DNA of 7,414 nt from Actinomycetota bacterium (GTDB taxonomy: Bacteria > Actinomycetota > Actinomycetes > Nanopelagicales > Nanopelagicaceae), in assembly GCA_009700155.1 (NCBI GenBank), contig WLMP01000041.1, positions 1 to 7,414 of the forward strand. The letters run 5' to 3'. Position 1 is the first letter of the stretch. The number at the start of each line of letters is the position of its first letter. Shown here in pieces: positions 6,469 through 7,414 of the stretch. Below the pieces are notes generated by a model. The model saw nothing but the letters and a program-made list of their open reading frames with translations, did not search any database and was not told the DNA's origin. Made by a program: the position numbers and the translations under genes.

Positions 6469-7414
6469 TTACCGGCAGATGTTATCTTCTGCAGTACGAG
6501 TTTTAAACTTATCAATTATCTTAGGTTTTTCTGCCTTTGTTGCAGATGGTGAGGGTGATGGTTTGACTTCATCAATTACGGCACGATCTTCACGTAATCT
6601 ATCCCAAAGCTGTGGAGCTAATACAGGATCCCAAAGTACAGATGCTGTTACGCCATTTGCATAGTAATTTAGGTCTGATAGTGGAACAGTTAAAGTCCTA
6701 ACATTAGATGCTGAAAGAGATTTTAATTGTTTAGCAAGCTCTATTAGTTCCGAGCTATTTAAACCACTATCAGTTGTCACAGCTGATAGTGAAGAGTTTA
6801 TGAAACTAGTCATCGTTACCGGATTTAGAAGCACGCCAAGACTGGTAGCTTTTTTTACAACTGAAGACATGAATGCTTGTTGCCTTTGCATTCTTCCTAT
6901 ATCACCAAGCCCATCAAACTCTCGAGTTCTGACATACTTAAGAGCTTCAATACCATTTAAATTATGAACGCCAGCTGGTAAGACTAAATGACTCTTTGGA
7001 TCATCAATATCTTTTTTAGTACAGACTTCAATTCCACCCAATGAATCAACTATCCGAGCAAATCCAACAAAGTTTATTTCTATGTAGTGATCAATCTTTA
7101 AATTAGACATTCCTTCAAATGTTTGAATCAGTAATGGCGCCCCACCCCAATTGAAAGATGAATTAATTTTAGAGTAGGCCGCAGATATTTCTTTTCCAGC
7201 GCTATTTTTATGTGCTGGTATCAGTGCATATGAATCGCGTGGGATCGAGATAATGACTGCTTTATCTCTAGCCTTTGAAACATGTACCAACAACATAGTG
7301 TCTGATCTTTTTCCAGCAGCAGTTTTAACAGAACCAACCCGTAACTCTTTTTGCTCTGCTTTCGTTAAGCCTTCTCTGGTATCAGATCCAACAATTAAAT
7401 AATTGACAGCTGAA
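6469..7414 (-). CDS. LCP (LytR-CpsA-Psr) family cell-wall glycopolymer ligase, N-terminus cut by window edge
   Basis: Membrane-anchored extracytoplasmic enzyme that moves a glycopolymer from its polyprenyl-phosphate carrier onto peptidoglycan. The frame stays open to the right edge, so the ATG at 7296 is internal; 314 residues are visible, numbered here from the first complete codon. Motifs: NYLIVGSDTREG (4-15), RSDTMLLVHV (36-45) with the metal-binding aspartate, SIPRDSY (56-62), KINSSF, YIEINFVGFARIVDSLGGIEV, and YVRTREFDGLGDIGRMQRQQ with the arginines that hold the carrier phosphate. A C-terminal segment follows (LTVPLSDLNYYANG), then a Pro/Ser-rich linker PSPSPSA and a short basic tail ending in CR. 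The N-terminal membrane helix must lie beyond the window. It heads a three-gene run with ugd and the CoA-binding protein, linking sugar precursor supply to glycan attachment. The polymer it attaches is unknown. Confidence 0.94.
   Translation of the reverse strand, partial: SAVNYLIVGSDTREGLTKAEQKELRVGSVKTAAGKRSDTMLLVHVSKARDKAVIISIPRDSYALIPAHKNSAGKEISAAYSKINSSFNWGGAPLLIQTFEGMSNLKIDHYIEINFVGFARIVDSLGGIEVCTKKDIDDPKSHLVLPAGVHNLNGIEALKYVRTREFDGLGDIGRMQRQQAFMSSVVKKATSLGVLLNPVTMTSFINSSLSAVTTDSGLNSSELIELAKQLKSLSASNVRTLTVPLSDLNYYANGVTASVLWDPVLAPQLWDRLREDRAVIDEVKPSPSPSATKAEKPKIIDKFKTRTAEDNICR

Noticed and set aside
124..6495. At least eight CTGCAG hexamers, more than expected in AT-rich DNA
   Set aside because: They lie inside genes in Ala/Gly/Thr-rich contexts and several are GCT-GCA alanine codon pairs; no spacing pattern or intergenic cluster suggests a repeat or uptake signal.
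7294..7296. ATG at 7296 as the start of the LCP gene
   Set aside because: The upstream in-frame sequence to the window edge encodes conserved LCP residues (IVGSDTREG, RSDT), so this ATG is internal.

Overview
The window is a compact, AT-rich piece of bacterial chromosome carrying eight protein-coding genes, two of them cut by the window edges. The protein families point to an actinobacterium: an LCP (LytR-CpsA-Psr) cell-wall ligase, a long-type DeoC with the actinobacterial N-terminus, and a Maf with the GCDS motif. Low GC, gaps of 0-21 bp, start/stop overlaps and GTG/TTG starts suggest a genome-streamlined aquatic lineage such as Nanopelagicales (acI). That placement is inference from style and remembered homologues, not from a marker gene. 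I see no rRNA, tRNA, CRISPR array, insertion sequence or phage gene, and no intergenic stretch longer than about 21 bp.

Layout, left to right. Positions 1-3909 hold a minus-strand block transcribed in the order maf (nucleotide pyrophosphatase), punA (purine nucleoside phosphorylase), a PGM2-type sugar-phosphate mutase, and deoC (deoxyribose-phosphate aldolase, missing its C-terminus at the left edge). The last three form a chain with 4-base start/stop overlaps and a complete route from purine (deoxy)nucleosides to free base plus glyceraldehyde 3-phosphate and acetaldehyde. A 14-bp palindrome sits over a plausible promoter just before punA. Positions 3930-4751 hold the only plus-strand gene. 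Positions 4752-7414 hold a second minus-strand block in the order LCP ligase (5' end missing at the right edge), UDP-glucose 6-dehydrogenase, and a small YccU-type CoA-binding protein.

The most unusual item is the plus-strand gene. Its two ends clearly resemble PurK (N5-carboxyaminoimidazole ribonucleotide synthase), but roughly 75 residues of the ATP-grasp core are missing without a frame break, and the substrate and metal motifs are eroded. It is an uninterrupted ORF of 273 codons and looks like a PurK-derived pseudoenzyme. No purE follows it: its stop codon directly abuts the stop codon of the convergent YccU-like gene. It diverges from maf across a 20-bp gap containing an 11-bp palindrome that puts AAGG upstream of both start codons.

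The two minus-strand blocks serve different jobs: nucleoside salvage and housekeeping on the left, and envelope glycan precursor synthesis (UDP-glucuronate) plus glycopolymer attachment on the right.
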